Origin: Aquificaceae bacterium | GTDB lineage: Bacteria; Aquificota; Aquificia; Aquificales; Aquificaceae | Length of the DNA: 5,452 nucleotides | Direction: 5' to 3' | NCBI GenBank assembly: GCA_026982025.1 | Contig: JALSHX010000043.1 | Location: forward strand, 1 to 5,452 | In this document: piece after piece, positions 4,866 to 5,452 of the stretch | Layout: every line of letters begins with the position of its first letter | Position numbering within the stretch: position 1 is the first letter of the stretch | The notes under the pieces: generated by a model | What the model was told of the DNA's origin: nothing | Databases searched by the model: none | Seen by the model: only the letters and a program-made list of their open reading frames with translations | Made by a program: the position numbers and the translations under genes

Positions 4866-5452
4866 GCTTTTCCTCTAATATCAATTTTGCCAGATAATCG
4901 TGACTCGCCATCACGATGTCGTCGGGTACAGTCTGACCCGTTGTGAAGCAAAGGATGGGAAGTCTCGTTCTGTATGCCACATTAATTACATTTCCCGGAT
5001 AGGATGTCTCGTCAAGCTTGGAGAAAATTAACCCCCTGATTGGGAAAATTCCGAACTGCATGATAACCTCGTACATAACGAGTTCTGAAAGGTTCGCACT
5101 TATCGTGAGGTAAACGCTCGTGTCAAGGCTTTCAAGAAAGAGCTTTAGCTCGTTCAGCCTAACCCTGTCGTGCTGGCTCCTCCCCGCGGTATCCACAATA
5201 ACCACATCCCTTCCGTCCATTTCCCTCATGCTTTTGACGAACCTGTCGGGAGTGTCAGCAACCCTGAATGGAATTTCCATGACGCTGACAAATGCTTTTA
5301 GCTGTTCAACGGCACCAACCCTGAAACTATCAAGAGTTATAACACCCACGCTCCTGCCGGAGCGTTTTAGTAGATAGCACAGCTTTGCAACTGTGGTTGT
5401 TTTACCGACGCCCGTCGGACCCACGAGCACCATGGTTTTGGGCGGGTTGTCA
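4828..5452 (-). CDS. flhF: Flagellar biosynthesis GTPase FlhF, C-terminal part (partial)
   Basis: FlhF is the third SRP-type GTPase, beside Ffh and FtsY. It works at the cell pole or membrane, recruiting early flagellar parts and setting their position. The gene runs off the right edge, and about 207 residues of the NG domain are visible. An internal Met at 5433 is not the start, because the frame stays open to the edge and reads DNPPKT before it. Motifs, numbered from that Met, are G1/P-loop GPTGVGKTTTVAKL (5-18), the SRP-GTPase insertion DSFRVGAVEQLKAF (35-48), G3 DTAGRSQHD (81-89), G4 SKLDET (138-143; TKLDE in most relatives) and the closing GQTVPDDI (166-173). The B domain and N domain lie outside the window. 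It ends with a short tail (HEFRSAGDSPQA) and overlaps flhG by 38 nt. The upstream neighbour, often flhA, is not visible. Confidence 0.95.
   Translation of the reverse strand, partial: DNPPKTMVLVGPTGVGKTTTVAKLCYLLKRSGRSVGVITLDSFRVGAVEQLKAFVSVMEIPFRVADTPDRFVKSMREMDGRDVVIVDTAGRSQHDRVRLNELKLFLESLDTSVYLTISANLSELVMYEVIMQFGIFPIRGLIFSKLDETSYPGNVINVAYRTRLPILCFTTGQTVPDDIVMASHDYLAKLILEEKHEFRSAGDSPQA
4871..4876 (-). promoter_or_regulatory. Ribosome binding site of flhG
   Basis: The minus strand reads AGAGGA here, five bases before the flhG ATG at 4865 and inside the flhF coding region. It supports the chosen start and independent re-initiation on the polycistronic transcript. Confidence 0.7.

Overview
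The window is densely coding, with nine protein genes and almost no intergenic DNA (the longest gap is about 29 nt). I see no RNA gene, insertion sequence or CRISPR array. The protein sequences are rich in Lys, Glu, Ile and Val, arginine codons are mostly AGA/AGG, and genes overlap heavily. Together with a flagellar cassette and otherwise unrelated neighbours, this suggests a thermophilic, motile, deep-branching bacterium. Aquificota (Aquifex/Hydrogenobacter/Thermocrinis-like) is my best guess. It rests on general resemblance, not on a search.

Layout. (1) Positions 1-221, plus strand: the C-terminal end of a sensor histidine kinase ATPase domain. (2) Positions 179-1667, minus strand: a compact, translationally coupled operon, read as mobB (molybdenum cofactor nucleotide attachment), then a protein with three tandem zinc ribbons, then a helical protein I do not recognise. 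Its last gene runs 43 nt into the end of the kinase gene, tail to tail. (3) Positions 1697-3344, plus strand: a tyrosine recombinase of Xer/integrase type, followed after one base by trmD (tRNA m1G37 methyltransferase). (4) Positions 3328-5452, minus strand: flhF (partial), flhG and fliA, all overlapping. This is the end of a flagellar operon whose start lies beyond the right edge. fliA and trmD converge with a 17-nt overlap.

How the genes work together. FlhF (SRP-type GTPase) and FlhG (MinD-type ATPase) set the position and number of flagella, and FliA (sigma-28) drives late flagellar genes. MobB serves molybdoenzymes such as formate dehydrogenase or nitrate reductase. Its two co-transcribed partners are therefore candidates for maturation or regulation of a molybdoenzyme, by context only. 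TrmD is a core translation-fidelity enzyme, found here beside a recombinase and not with rimM/rplS.

Most of the window is ordinary housekeeping DNA. The least explained part is the pair of genes downstream of mobB. I found no convincing new multi-gene system.
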